From contig JAJPEQ010000013.1 of the NCBI GenBank assembly GCA_021166775.1, forward strand, positions 310,001 to 374,000: DNA of 64,000 nucleotides, in the 5' to 3' direction. The position numbers and the translations under genes are program-made. Under the pieces are notes generated by a model. That model was given only the letters and a program-made list of their open reading frames with translations, was not told the origin of the DNA and did not search any database. This DNA comes from Comamonas sp. (GTDB lineage: Bacteria > Pseudomonadota > Gammaproteobacteria > Burkholderiales > Burkholderiaceae_C). This document shows, piece by piece, positions 37,272 through 46,635 of the stretch. Within the stretch, counting starts at the first letter, position 1. Every line of letters begins with the position of its first letter.

Positions 37272-38156
37272 TCAGAGCGCCAGCGTCCTGAGCCAGGCGC
37301 GAAAGTGCGTGCCCACCTGGGGGTGTTGCAGCGCCAGCTCCACGGTGGCTTGCAGAAAACCTTCCTTGCTCCCGCAATCGTAGCGTTTGCCGCTGTACTG
37401 ATAGGCGTAGACCGCTTCATGCTGCATCAGCCGCGCGATTGCGTCGGTGAGCTGGATCTCGCCGCCCACGCCACGCGGCTGCTGGCGAATTTCGTCGAAG
37501 ATGCGCGGCGTGAGTACGTAGCGACCGGCCACGCCCATGCGTGAGGGTGCAAGCTCTGGCGCCGGTTTTTCCACGATCTCGTCGATGCGCAGCAGCGGTG
37601 CGCCCGCGCTTTCGCCCTTGACGATGCCGTAGCGGCGCGTTTCTTCCTGCGGCACCTCTTGCACCGCCAGCAGCGAGCGCCCCTGCTTTTCAAAGGCGGC
37701 CGTCATCTGCGCCATCACGCCCGGCCCGCCGCCGGTGCCCACCATCAGGTCGTCGGCCAGCAGCACGGCAAAAGCTTCGTTGCCCACGAGCGGCTCGGCG
37801 CAGAGCACGGCGTGGCCCAGGCCCAGCGAACGCGGCTGGCGCACGAACAGGCAGTGCATGTCGGCGGGGCTCACGCTGCGCACGAGGTGCAGCAGCTCCT
37901 GCTTGCCCGCGACTTCAAGTTCGCTTTCGAGCTCGTAGGCGGTGTCGAAGTGGTCCTCGATCGCGCGCTTGCTTCGGCCGGTGACGAAGACCATGTCGCG
38001 GATGCCGGCTTCGTAGGCTTCCTCGACCGCGTACTGGATCAGCGGCTTGTCCACCACCGGCAGCATTTCCTTGGGCGAGGCCTTGGTGGCGGGCAGAAAG
38101 CGAGTGCCCAGCCCGGCGACGGGGAACACGGCCTTGCGGATGGCGGGATGGTTCAT
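37272..38156 (-). CDS. galU: UTP--glucose-1-phosphate uridylyltransferase
   Basis: 294 residues. Makes UDP-glucose for cell-surface polysaccharides. [39 protein letters not shown] at residues 9-47 is the nucleotidyltransferase signature with the catalytic Arg and Lys. The [21 protein letters not shown] and [15 protein letters not shown] blocks follow. ATG 38154-38156 gives the standard N-terminus [15 protein letters not shown]. Downstream of valS on the same strand (105 bp). Confidence 0.96.
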   Translation of the reverse strand: MNHPAIRKAVFPVAGLGTRFLPATKASPKEMLPVVDKPLIQYAVEEAYEAGIRDMVFVTGRSKRAIEDHFDTAYELESELEVAGKQELLHLVRSVSPADMHCLFVRQPRSLGLGHAVLCAEPLVGNEAFAVLLADDLMVGTGGGPGVMAQMTAAFEKQGRSLLAVQEVPQEETRRYGIVKGESAGAPLLRIDEIVEKPAPELAPSRMGVAGRYVLTPRIFDEIRQQPRGVGGEIQLTDAIARLMQHEAVYAYQYSGKRYDCGSKEGFLQATVELALQHPQVGTHFRAWLRTLAL

Positions 38157-38261
38157 GGGTGTTTCAAATAGATGAGCATCTCGCACTTGTCCTCTAATGA
38201 TTCTGAAATGTTTTTTATCTGAAATCAAGGACTGAAGCGCGCAAACAGCTCCTGTTTTTAT

Positions 38262-41141
38262 TCAAGCCAGGCGAGCGAGCTGCTCCTGGATGCGGGCCAG
38301 CGTGGCGCCGAAGTCGGCCATGCGCTGCTTCTCCTGCGCGATGACCGCGGGCGGCGCCTTGGCGACGAAGGCCTGGTTGGCGAGCTTGGCCGTCGCCTTG
38401 GCGATTTCACCGGACAGGCGGGCCGCCTCCTTGGACAGGCGCGCTTGCTCGACGGCCGGGTCGATCTGCACGTGCAGCGCCAGCCGCGCCTTGCCCACGA
38501 CAAGCACCGGCGCGTGGCCCGCCGCCGCCTGCCACGGCGCCTCGCCGTCGAACACCTGCACGTCGCTGAGCTTGGCGAGGTTGTGCAGCACGGCGGCGTT
38601 CTCGCGCAGGAAGGCGGCCTCGGCCGCGTCGTCGGCCACGGCCAGCAGCGGCAGGCGCTGCGCGGGCGAAACACCCATCTCGCCGCGCAACTGGCGGCAG
38701 GCATCGACCATCTGCTGCAGGTGACGCACGTGGTTGGTGGCGGCTTCGTCGATGCGCTCGGGCTGGGCCTCGGGGTAGGGCGCGATCATGATGGAGGGAC
38801 CGGCGCGGCCGGCCACCGGCGCCACCACCTGCCACAGCGCCTCGGTGACGAAGGGGATGACGGGATGCGCCAGGCGCAGGATGGCCTCCAGCGTGCGGAT
38901 GAGCGTGCGCCGCGTGCCGCGCTGAGCGGCCTCGCCCCCGGTCTGCAGCTGCACCTTGGCGATTTCCAGGTACCAGTCGCAAAACGAGTTCCAGACGAAT
39001 TCGTAGATGGCCGTGGCGACGTTGTCCAGGCGGTATTCGGCAAAGCCCTGGGCCACGGCGGCTTCGGTCTTCTGCAGTTCGGAGACGATCCAGCGATCGG
39101 GCGCGGTGAAGCTCAGGCGCTCGTTCTGACAGGTGCTCAGGCCGTCGAGTCCGCAGTCGTGGCCCTCGCAGTTCATGAGCACGAAGCGGCTGGCGTTCCA
39201 CAGCTTGTTGCAGAAATTGCGGTAACCCTCGCAGCGCTTGCTGTCGAAGTTGATGGAGCGCCCCAGGCTCGCGAGCGCGGCGAAGGTGAAGCGTAGCGCG
39301 TCGGTGCCGTAGGCCGGAATGCCGTCCGGAAATTCCTTTTGCGTGTTCCTGCGCACCTGCGGCGCGGTCTCGGGCCGGCGCAGGCCGAGCGTGCGCTTGG
39401 TCAAAAGCGGCTCGAGCGCGATGCCGTCGATCAGATCGACCGGATCGAGCACGTTGCCCTCGCTCTTGCTCATCTTCTTGCCCTGCGCATCGCGCACCAG
39501 GCCGTGGATATAGACGTGGCGAAACGGCACGCGGCCGGTGAAGTGCGTGCTCATCATGATCATCCGGGCGACCCAGAAGAAGATGATGTCGTAGCCGGTG
39601 ACCAGCACGGACGAAGGCAGGTAGAGGTTGTAGTCGTCGGTGGCGGCATCGCTCTGGCGCGGCCAGCCCATGGTGGAGAAGGGCACGAGCGCGCTGGAGT
39701 ACCAGGTGTCGAGCACGTCTTCGTCGCGCGTGAGCTTTTTGCCCGGCGCCTGGGCCTGCGCCTCGGCCTCGGAGCGCGCGACGTAGACCTTGCCCTCCTC
39801 GTCGTACCAGGCCGGAATCTGGTGGCCCCACCAGAGCTGGCGCGAGATGCACCAGTCCTGGATGTGGTTCATCCACTGGTTGTAGGTGTTGACCCAGTTT
39901 TCGGGCACGAACTTCACTTCGCCCGAAGTCACGGCGTCGATCGCCTTCTGCGCGATGGATTTGCCCGTGGTGTCGCCCGTGCCTTCCTTGGCCACCTGGT
40001 TCATCGCGACGAACCACTGATCCGTCAGCATGGGCTCGATGATCTGGCCGGTGCGCGTGCAGATCGGCACCATGAGCTTGTGCTTTTGGGTCTCGACCAG
40101 CAGCCCCTGCGCTTCGAGGTCCGCCACGATGGCCTTGCGCGCGGCGAACCGGTCCAACCCCCGGTATTTCTCGGGCGCGTTGTCGTTGATGGTGGCGGTG
40201 AGCGTGAGCACCACGATCATCGGCAGCTTGTGGCGCTGACCGACCTGGTAGTCGTTCTGGTCATGCGCGGGCGTGACCTTGACCACGCCGGTGCCGAATT
40301 CCCTGTCCACGTAGCTGTCGGCGATCACCGGCAGCTCGCGCCCGACGAGCGGCAGCCGCACCGTCTTGCCAACCAGGTGTTGGTAACGCTCGTCCTCGGG
40401 ATGCACCATCAGCGCCACGTCGCCGAGCATGGTCTCGGGCCGTGTGGTGGCCACCGTCAGGCTGCCCGAGCCATCGGTCAAGGGGTAGGCGATGTGCCAG
40501 AGCGAGCCGTCCTTTTCCTCGTTTTCCACTTCGAGATCGGAAACGGCCGACTGCAGCACCGGGTCCCAGTTCACGAGGCGCTTGCCGCGGTAGATCAGGC
40601 CCTGCTCGTACAGGCGCACGAAGGTCTCGGTGACGACACCCGAGAGCTTGTCGTCCATCGTGAAGTACTCGCGGCGCCAGTCCACGGTGTCGCCCATGCG
40701 GCGCATCTGCGTGGTGATAGTGCTGCCGCTTTTTTCCTTCCACTCCCATACCTTGGCGACGAAATTCTTGCGCCCGATGTCGCGCCGCTGCACGCCTTGC
40801 TCCTGCAGCTGGCGCTCGACGACGATCTGCGTGGCGATGCCCGCATGATCGGTGCCCGGCACCCACACGGTGTTGTAGCCGCGCATGCGGTGATAGCGCG
40901 TCAGGCTGTCCATGATGGTCTGGTTGAACGCATGCCCCATGTGCAGCGTGCCCGTCACGTTGGGCGGCGGCAGCTGGATGGCGAACGATGGCGCGGCGGC
41001 ATCGGCTTGGCCGCTGCCGCGCACGCCCGCGGCGCCGTAGCCGCGCTGCTCCCATTCGGGGCCCCAGTGCGCCTCCAGCCGTGCGGGCTCGAAGGATTTG
41101 GACAGGCTCTGCAGGCCGGGTTGTTCTGGCGTTTCGCTCAT
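38262..41141 (-). CDS. valS: Valyl-tRNA synthetase
   Basis: 959 residues. Class Ia synthetase with HIGH-type [15 protein letters not shown] (about residues 58-72), an inserted CP1 editing domain that removes misacylated Thr (about 200-400), the KMSKS motif in [14 protein letters not shown] (near 570), an anticodon-binding helical domain and the C-terminal coiled-coil arm (last about 65 residues) that clamps the tRNA. Start ATG 41139-41141 ([20 protein letters not shown]); ATG 41157-41159 would add six residues. Confidence 0.97.
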   Translation of the reverse strand: MSETPEQPGLQSLSKSFEPARLEAHWGPEWEQRGYGAAGVRGSGQADAAAPSFAIQLPPPNVTGTLHMGHAFNQTIMDSLTRYHRMRGYNTVWVPGTDHAGIATQIVVERQLQEQGVQRRDIGRKNFVAKVWEWKEKSGSTITTQMRRMGDTVDWRREYFTMDDKLSGVVTETFVRLYEQGLIYRGKRLVNWDPVLQSAVSDLEVENEEKDGSLWHIAYPLTDGSGSLTVATTRPETMLGDVALMVHPEDERYQHLVGKTVRLPLVGRELPVIADSYVDREFGTGVVKVTPAHDQNDYQVGQRHKLPMIVVLTLTATINDNAPEKYRGLDRFAARKAIVADLEAQGLLVETQKHKLMVPICTRTGQIIEPMLTDQWFVAMNQVAKEGTGDTTGKSIAQKAIDAVTSGEVKFVPENWVNTYNQWMNHIQDWCISRQLWWGHQIPAWYDEEGKVYVARSEAEAQAQAPGKKLTRDEDVLDTWYSSALVPFSTMGWPRQSDAATDDYNLYLPSSVLVTGYDIIFFWVARMIMMSTHFTGRVPFRHVYIHGLVRDAQGKKMSKSEGNVLDPVDLIDGIALEPLLTKRTLGLRRPETAPQVRRNTQKEFPDGIPAYGTDALRFTFAALASLGRSINFDSKRCEGYRNFCNKLWNASRFVLMNCEGHDCGLDGLSTCQNERLSFTAPDRWIVSELQKTEAAVAQGFAEYRLDNVATAIYEFVWNSFCDWYLEIAKVQLQTGGEAAQRGTRRTLIRTLEAILRLAHPVIPFVTEALWQVVAPVAGRAGPSIMIAPYPEAQPERIDEAATNHVRHLQQMVDACRQLRGEMGVSPAQRLPLLAVADDAAEAAFLRENAAVLHNLAKLSDVQVFDGEAPWQAAAGHAPVLVVGKARLALHVQIDPAVEQARLSKEAARLSGEIAKATAKLANQAFVAKAPPAVIAQEKQRMADFGATLARIQEQLARLA

Positions 41142-41287
41142 GGCAATGAAAAACGGCATCGCGCAGGATGCCGTGCTAGGCAAAGGGAAAGGGCAGGGTG
41201 ATTTTAGGCGTTGACGTTCATGCGGTCAGCAACGAAGCTGCTGGCGCATGCGCAACAAGCGTTTGAACCCGATTTGATTCAAAATTT

Positions 41288-41701
41288 TCACGGGGCCTTG
41301 TCGGTCAGCCCCTGCACCAGCGCGCCCAGGGCCAGGCCCACCAGCGCGTACAGCAGCATCCAGTTGCCTGCCCCCAGGCCCGCGATGGCCGGGCCGGGGC
41401 ACACGCCGCTCAGGCCCCAGCCCACGCCGAACAGCGCGGCGCCTGCCACCATCCTCGCGCCCTTGTGGATCGCGTGCTTCTGAAAGCTGCCGCCGAGCAG
41501 GGGCTGGCGCAGCAGGCGCGGAACCAGCGCATAGGCCAGCGCCGTGACCACGAGGGCACCGCCCATCACCAGCATCAGGCCGAAATCCTGAAAGCGCAGA
41601 AAGCTCAGCACCACCTCGGGGCGGATCATGGTGGACGCCGCCAGGCCGAAGCCGAACAGCATGCCTGCGGCCAGCGTGGCCAGCGTATGGCCGAGTTTCA
41701 T
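41288..41701 (-). CDS. YeeE/YedE-type transporter subunit B (DUF6691)
   Basis: 137 residues with four hydrophobic segments and the signature SGVCPGPAIAGLG near residue 98. It forms the second half of a split YeeE/YedE transporter, a family in which TsuA imports thiosulfate and in which PmpA/PmpB are linked to sulfur metabolism. The conserved cysteine in the signature is the presumed sulfur relay. ATG 41699-41701 overlaps the stop of the first half by 4 bp. Last gene of the cbb3-like operon by spacing. Confidence 0.87.
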   Translation of the reverse strand: MKLGHTLATLAAGMLFGFGLAASTMIRPEVVLSFLRFQDFGLMLVMGGALVVTALAYALVPRLLRQPLLGGSFQKHAIHKGARMVAGAALFGVGWGLSGVCPGPAIAGLGAGNWMLLYALVGLALGALVQGLTDKAP

Positions 41702-42180
41702 GACTGCAACCTCAGGACAAGGTTGGCCGTGATCATGGCGGTGATCATGAATGTGACGACGGCGACGGCCGAAGGCCATTGCAGCGAGCCCAGCCCGCAG
41801 ATGCCGTGCCCTGACGTGCAGCCATGCCCCAGGCGCGCGCCGAAACCGGCGATGAAGCCGCCCACCAGCAGTTGCCATGCGGGCACGGCCGTGGTCTCGG
41901 GCCCCGGCCCCCCCAGCATCAGCCACCAGAGCAGGGCGCCGAGAATGAGACCCAGCGCGTACTCCAGCCGCCAGATGCGCGATCCCTTCAGCCCGATCTG
42001 TTGAAAAAACGGGCGTCGCACGACGAACGACCAGGTGGATGAAAACACGGTGCTCATGCCGCCGACCAGACCCGTCATGACGAAAAGTAGCGAAACGCCC
42101 AGGCCGATGCACAGGCCACCCAGAAGATAGTGCTCCCACCCCAGCGGGAACAGATTTTGCACAGCAATCATGTCCGTCAT
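41698..42180 (-). CDS. YeeE/YedE-type transporter subunit A
   Basis: 160 residues with about four to five membrane helices. GHGCTSGHGICGLGSL at residues 118-133 is the family signature, with the cysteine (C121) thought to hand over thiosulfate or another sulfur compound. Start ATG 42178-42180; ATG 42169-42171 is an alternative. Begins 46 bp after the preceding membrane-protein gene with no obvious promoter between, so probably cotranscribed with the oxidase genes. Confidence 0.88.
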   Translation of the reverse strand: MTDMIAVQNLFPLGWEHYLLGGLCIGLGVSLLFVMTGLVGGMSTVFSSTWSFVVRRPFFQQIGLKGSRIWRLEYALGLILGALLWWLMLGGPGPETTAVPAWQLLVGGFIAGFGARLGHGCTSGHGICGLGSLQWPSAVAVVTFMITAMITANLVLRLQS

Positions 42181-42226
42181 TATCACGGTCTGCCGCAGCA
42201 ACGGGCGGCGTGGCGCCGCAATGAGC

Positions 42227-42907
42227 CTACTGCCGTGGAAGGGAAGTGCCGCCGCCCGTCCGCGCCGCGTCCGTTCGGATCTGCGCGCCGGCCATCGCGC
42301 GCGCGTCGCTCTCGCGGCGCATGATCCACCAGATGACCTGCACCAGCCAGAGCACGGCCACGGCCGTGGAGAGGCCGGTGAGCCAGTTGCCCAGTCGCTG
42401 CTGGTCGCCCAGCAGGTAGGCATTGCACAGGCGCAGCGGCGAGTTGGCATACAGCTGCCCCACGGCCGCGCCCATGAGCAGCATGTTGCCGAGGAAGAAG
42501 CTCTGCACCACGAAGCCCGCCAGGCGCCACGAAAGACGCAGCGCGCCGCCCGCCGCCAGCAGCGCCGCGCACTTGGCCAGTTCCACGGACGGCTGCACCA
42601 GCGCCAGATCAAGCACGCGTGGAATCATGAGCACGGTGATGACGCTGCCCGCCAGCAGCAGCCCGCTGATACCCGACAGGTTCCAGCGCGCCGCCGCGCT
42701 GTGTGCGCGTGGTGGCAGCGCGCCCATGAGCAGGGCGCCCGAGAGAATCCACAGCGGATACTGCAGCACCATGTGGCGCCACATGCTCGATTCGAGTGCC
42801 GCGCGCGACGCGGGCAGCACCAGCGCGATGGCGATCGCCAGACCCCATGTGCCCTGGCGCCCAGCGGTGAGGTGCTGCGCCAATCTCTCTTGCCAGTGCC
42901 CGTTCAT
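42227..42907 (-). CDS. Polytopic membrane protein of the oxidase operon, possibly CtaG-like
   Basis: 226 residues with about six hydrophobic segments (roughly 22-38, 48-66, 79-97, 110-127, 130-152 and 176-198). The start overlaps the SCO gene stop by 4 bp (42904-42907), so it is translationally coupled to a copper chaperone gene. MWRHMVLQYPLWILSGALL recalls the His-rich helix of caa3_CtaG assembly proteins, but the match is by eye and weak. A role in oxidase assembly is inferred from context. No other family recognised. Confidence 0.6.
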   Translation of the reverse strand: MNGHWQERLAQHLTAGRQGTWGLAIAIALVLPASRAALESSMWRHMVLQYPLWILSGALLMGALPPRAHSAAARWNLSGISGLLLAGSVITVLMIPRVLDLALVQPSVELAKCAALLAAGGALRLSWRLAGFVVQSFFLGNMLLMGAAVGQLYANSPLRLCNAYLLGDQQRLGNWLTGLSTAVAVLWLVQVIWWIMRRESDARAMAGAQIRTDAARTGGGTSLPRQ

Positions 42908-43527
42908 GAACGCTTGGAGGCGAGGTGGCGTGCGTAGTTCAGCGCGAGCTGCTGTTCGGCGATGTCGAAGACCCGCACCATGCGGCCCTGGGCGTCGAAC
43001 ACCAGCAGCGCGGCGTTGTGCTCGAAGTCCCCGAGCTCGTCGGGAATGACCACCACGCCCAGGCGCTCAAGCAGCGACCGCTGCTCGCCGGCATCGGCGA
43101 CGCTGGCGAATTGCCAGATCTGCGGTTCGGCCCCCATCTTGCGGGCGTAGGCCTGCAGCACCTGCGGGTCGTCGTGCGCGCCGTCGAACGAGAGCGAAAG
43201 CAGCCGCACGGGTCTGGCGCCCGGCGCCGCGGGCTGCGCCTGCAGTTCGGCCTGCAGCTGCTGGAAGGTGCTGCCCAGCGACAGGCAGACCGTCTGGCAG
43301 CGGGTGTAGAAGAAATCCGCGATGGTGACCTGGCCCGCGGCGGCCTCGGGCAGGGTGGGCGCCGGCGCACCCTGCAGGCGCACATCCGGCAGCGGCACCG
43401 GGTTGAGGGCGACTTCCAGACGGCGCGAGCCCTCCTGCGTCCACACCCGGAAGTCGTGCGTGAGCCACGCCGCCGCCGCGTAGCCGCCCAGGATGACCAG
43501 CAGGCTGAGCAGGGCGGTGCGCAGCAT
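42904..43527 (-). CDS. SCO1/SenC-family copper chaperone
   Basis: 207 residues. One N-terminal membrane anchor (residues 3-22) and a periplasmic thioredoxin-like domain. Copper ligands are C77 and C81 in FFYTRCQTVC, with the distal histidine in DFEHNAALLVFD. SCO proteins deliver copper or reduce cysteines during assembly of cytochrome oxidases; the neighbouring cbb3-like oxidase has a CuB site but no CuA, so delivery to CuB is the likely task. Confidence 0.93.
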   Translation of the reverse strand: MLRTALLSLLVILGGYAAAAWLTHDFRVWTQEGSRRLEVALNPVPLPDVRLQGAPAPTLPEAAAGQVTIADFFYTRCQTVCLSLGSTFQQLQAELQAQPAAPGARPVRLLSLSFDGAHDDPQVLQAYARKMGAEPQIWQFASVADAGEQRSLLERLGVVVIPDELGDFEHNAALLVFDAQGRMVRVFDIAEQQLALNYARHLASKRS

Positions 43528-43555
43528 CAGCGGGGCCGGGCGGCGTGGCGTGGCA

Positions 43556-44152
43556 TTACTTTTCCAGCGCCTTGAGCGCGTCGCCGCTCTCGAACGGCGT
43601 GGTGCGCCCGCTCTTGCGCTCCTGCGCCAGCAGGTCGGCCGCGATGGGCTCGCTCTTGTTGGTCCAGGCGCCGCGGATGTAGCTCAGCACGCCGGCGAGC
43701 TCGCCGTCGCTCAGCTGCGGGAAGGCCGGCATCTGGCCCTTGTAGGCGTTGCCCTTGACCGTGATCTCGCCATCGATGCCGTGCAGCACGATGTTGGCCA
43801 GAATCTTCGGGCTGCCGTGCACCCATTCCGAGCCGTCGAGCGGCGGAAACACGCCCGGCAGGCCTTCGCCCGAGGGCTGGTGGCAAGCGGCGCAGTTGGC
43901 CGCGAAGATGGCTGCACCATCGACCGGCGCGCCCGCGGCCGCGCTGGCGGGCTTGGCCTGGAGGTCGGCGAGCGTGCGCTCGTCGCCCATCCATGGCTGG
44001 CTGTAGGGGCCGGAGACCGCGATGTAGATGATGCCGAAAAGCACCATGCCCAGGGCGATCAGCGCGGGCAGCAGCGGCATGGGCCGGATGCGTTCTTCCG
44101 GGTCGGTGCTCTCGCGCCGCTGCGCGCCCGAGCGTTGGTTGTTGTCAGGCAT
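43556..44152 (-). CDS. Membrane-anchored mono-heme cytochrome c
   Basis: 198 residues. An N-terminal anchor at about 27-46, then a class I cytochrome domain with CAACH at residues 87-91 and a probable axial methionine in KGQMPAFPQLSD. It takes the place of the di-heme CcoP subunit in the gene order, but has only one CxxCH. The C-terminal 35 residues are hydrophilic. Lies 33 bp after ccoO. Likely third subunit or direct electron donor of the oxidase. Confidence 0.9.
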   Translation of the reverse strand: MPDNNQRSGAQRRESTDPEERIRPMPLLPALIALGMVLFGIIYIAVSGPYSQPWMGDERTLADLQAKPASAAAGAPVDGAAIFAANCAACHQPSGEGLPGVFPPLDGSEWVHGSPKILANIVLHGIDGEITVKGNAYKGQMPAFPQLSDGELAGVLSYIRGAWTNKSEPIAADLLAQERKSGRTTPFESGDALKALEK

Positions 44153-44185
44153 GTGGGTACCTCATGGATTCGGTGGGCACGGCGG

Positions 44186-44773
44186 TCATTTCGGATCGGC
44201 TGGAACGATCGGATAGACGTGCTTGAGCGACTGCAGGTATTTCACCAAGTCCAGCGCCTCGGGCTTGGCCACGACGACCTTGCCCTCGGGCGCCGCGCCC
44301 GGCGGCAGGTTCAGCACGGTCTCGTCCTTGTCCGCCTTGTCCTTGACGTCGAAGAGGAAGGGGTAGGACGGCATGATCGATTCCTTCACGTACGCCCGCG
44401 GCTGGTACAGGTGCCCGAGCTGCCAGTCGGCGCTGGGCTGGCGCACGCCGATGTTGAACAGATCGGGGCCCGTGCGCATGCTGCCCAGCAGGTGCGGGCG
44501 GTCGTAGATGTAGTCGGCCGGCACCGAGACACGGCCCCAGCCGCGCTTGGCGTCCGGGCCGAAGCTGGCGTCGCGCGGCTGCTGCGAGTGGCAGTAGACG
44601 CAGCCGTTGGCGATGTAGACCTCGCGCCCGCGCAACTCGGCGCTGGTGTAGGGTTTGAGCCCGTCGGGTGCGGGGATGTCGCGCACCTGGAAGTAGGGAA
44701 TGAGCACCAGCGCCGCCACGGCGATGCTGAAGGTCACCAGGGTGCCGGTGATCAGCTTGACTTCATTTTCCAT
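44186..44773 (-). CDS. ccoO: cbb3-type oxidase subunit II (CcoO-like cytochrome c)
   Basis: 195 residues. N-terminal membrane helix (about 8-28), then one heme c site CVYCH at residues 58-62 in the CcoO-style context NGCVYCHSQQPRD. LLGSMRTGPDLFNIGVRQPSADWQLGHLYQPR and IMPSYPFLF match CcoO, including the axial Met. Slightly shorter than canonical CcoO (about 200-240). Its start overlaps the end of the catalytic-subunit gene by 11 bp. Confidence 0.9.
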   Translation of the reverse strand: MENEVKLITGTLVTFSIAVAALVLIPYFQVRDIPAPDGLKPYTSAELRGREVYIANGCVYCHSQQPRDASFGPDAKRGWGRVSVPADYIYDRPHLLGSMRTGPDLFNIGVRQPSADWQLGHLYQPRAYVKESIMPSYPFLFDVKDKADKDETVLNLPPGAAPEGKVVVAKPEALDLVKYLQSLKHVYPIVPADPK

Positions 44774-46430
44774 GAGCCATCTCCATCTTGCCCGATTCGT
44801 GGCTGAACAGGGCCGCGCCCGTGCGGTTGGGGCCGAAACGCAGTGCCATCGCCAGCACGTGGAAGGCGAAGATCAGGTGGCTGGCGAGCATCAGCGAGCC
44901 GCCGACGCTGCGCCACTCGAGGTAGGGAATCGTGAGCTTCACGGATTCGATGAACGGCTTGCTTTCATCCAGCATGGCCAGGCCTTGCAGCCAGCCGCCA
45001 TAGGTGAGTGGTCCGAAGTAGATCAGGATGCCGATCGCGGCCAGCCAGAAGTGCCAGGAAATGAGCTTGGGGAAGGGCCATTCCCAACGCAGGATGCGCG
45101 GCAGCATGAAGTAGATGGCGCCGAACAGCACCATGGTGACGAAGCCGTAGGCGCCCAGGTGGGCGTGCGCCACGGTGAAGTGCGTGAAGTGCGCCACCTG
45201 GTTGACCGAGCGCAGTGCTTCAAACGAGCCTTGCACCGACGACGCCATGTACATGAAGCCGCCAAACATCATGAAGCGCAGCGTAGGCGAGTACCGCGCC
45301 AGCTTCATGCGGCCCCACATCGTGCCGGCCATGTTCACCGAGAACGCGGCCACCGGCACGATCATCATCATGCTCTGCACGATGGAGAGCGTGATCAGCC
45401 ATTCCGGCACGGGTCCGCCCACGAGGTGGTGGCCGCCCACCTGGGCATAGAAGAACGCGAGCGTCCAGAAGCCGAGGATGGACAGGTTGTAGGAGCTCAC
45501 GCGCCGTCCGATCACCTTGGGCAGGAAATAGTAGACCGCGCCCAGCGCCGCCGGCGTGAACCACAGGCCAAGCACGTTGTGGCCGTACCACCAGTTCATC
45601 GTCGCCTGCTCCACGCCGAAGTGCGCGCCGGGAAATTTGGCCACAGTGAAGAGCAGCGCGATCCACAGCAGCGAGCCCACGTGATACCACGCGCTCACAT
45701 AAATTTCATGCGACTTGCGGTGCACCACGGTGGAGATCACCGGGATGATGATGCAGATGAAGCCGGCCACCAGGAAGATGCCGATCTGCCACGGAATTTC
45801 GAGGTATTCCATGCCGGCCGTCCAGCCCATGCCGAAGCCGCCGATGGCGCTGGCGATGCCGACGTTGATCAGTGCGCCGCCCATCATCACGAACAGCGGC
45901 CCGCGCAGCGGCGTGCGCATCAGGCGCGGCAGCAGCCAGACGATGATGCCCAGCTCGCAGTTGGTGATCCAGCCGTAGAGCACTGCCGTGAGGTGGTAGG
46001 TGCGCATGCGCCCGAAGGTCTCCCACGCCTCGCTCACCAGCCAGTCGGGCCAGTGCAGCTTGAGCGAGGCGGTCAGGCCCGCCATCGAGCCCACCACCAG
46101 CCACATCACCGCGAAACCGATGAACATGAACGCCGGGAAGGCCGTGGAGCGGTCCGCCGCGAGGCGATCTTCCAGCTCCTCGGGGTCCTCTGCCTGCTCC
46201 AGCTCGCGTCCCTTGTCCTGGGTCTCGTTGATCGCTTGCTGGAATTTGGCGACCCCGGCGCTGGTGAGCGACGGGTCGTCGGCCTGGCCGACTTCGCCAG
46301 GGGCGAAGATGGTGCCCGCGGCCTTGGGGTTTTCAACGAACAGTCCCTTGCGCATCGACCACATGAAGGCGAACAGCCCTATGAGGGAGAGCACAAAGGC
46401 CGACAACAGACTGACTACCGCGCTGTCCAT
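44763..46430 (-). CDS. ccoN: cbb3-type oxidase catalytic subunit with CcoS-like N-terminal extension
   Basis: 555 residues, against about 475 for canonical CcoN. The core (about 96-535) has twelve helices with the expected ligands: low-spin heme b H146 and H424, high-spin heme b3 H422, CuB H284, H334 and H335, and the cross-link tyrosine Y328 six residues before H334. Residues 1-45 form an extra helix followed by FMWSMRKGLF, which matches the W-x-x-R-x-G-x-F pattern of the assembly factor CcoS. A charged linker covers 46-95. The Glu residues typical of NO reductase NorB in the WWxxH helix are absent, so oxygen reduction is expected. First gene of a seven-gene operon under an FNR-like box. Confidence 0.9.
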   Translation of the reverse strand: MDSAVVSLLSAFVLSLIGLFAFMWSMRKGLFVENPKAAGTIFAPGEVGQADDPSLTSAGVAKFQQAINETQDKGRELEQAEDPEELEDRLAADRSTAFPAFMFIGFAVMWLVVGSMAGLTASLKLHWPDWLVSEAWETFGRMRTYHLTAVLYGWITNCELGIIVWLLPRLMRTPLRGPLFVMMGGALINVGIASAIGGFGMGWTAGMEYLEIPWQIGIFLVAGFICIIIPVISTVVHRKSHEIYVSAWYHVGSLLWIALLFTVAKFPGAHFGVEQATMNWWYGHNVLGLWFTPAALGAVYYFLPKVIGRRVSSYNLSILGFWTLAFFYAQVGGHHLVGGPVPEWLITLSIVQSMMMIVPVAAFSVNMAGTMWGRMKLARYSPTLRFMMFGGFMYMASSVQGSFEALRSVNQVAHFTHFTVAHAHLGAYGFVTMVLFGAIYFMLPRILRWEWPFPKLISWHFWLAAIGILIYFGPLTYGGWLQGLAMLDESKPFIESVKLTIPYLEWRSVGGSLMLASHLIFAFHVLAMALRFGPNRTGAALFSHESGKMEMAHGK

Positions 46431-46471
46431 GACGGTTTCCTTTTCTCAAGCATATTCTGAGGACGTTGGAA

Positions 46472-46485
46472 TTGAAAAAAATCAA
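46472..46485 (-). promoter_or_regulatory. FNR/ANR-like box upstream of ccoN
   Basis: TTGAAAAAAATCAA on the plus strand matches TTGAT-N4-ATCAA at nine of ten defined positions. It is centred 48 bp upstream of the ccoN ATG, with TATGCT at 46454-46449 (minus strand) as a possible -10 and AAGGAAAC as Shine-Dalgarno. Low-oxygen activation of the oxidase operon is therefore likely. Confidence 0.65.
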
Positions 46486-46635
46486 CTATCGGGTAAACCC
46501 GAGGATTCTAGGTTGCCCGGTCGGCGTTTTGCGCCAAATTAGGCCCAAGGATGGCAGGGTCTTCTCCACCGACGGACGGTGCATGGATGGGTGTCCGGAC
46601 GTTCACCCCTCGGGCCGCGCCCTACACTCGGCACC

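Noticed and set aside
44763-46430. Nitric oxide reductase (NorB-like) instead of oxygen reductase
   Set aside because: The CuB helix reads WWYGHN and the cross-link tyrosine Y328 six residues before HH is present, as in cbb3 oxidases; NorB has glutamates in this region and lacks that tyrosine.
44700-46460. A 586-codon open frame on the plus strand
   Set aside because: Exact antisense shadow of ccoN; translation is His/Glu-rich with no family features.
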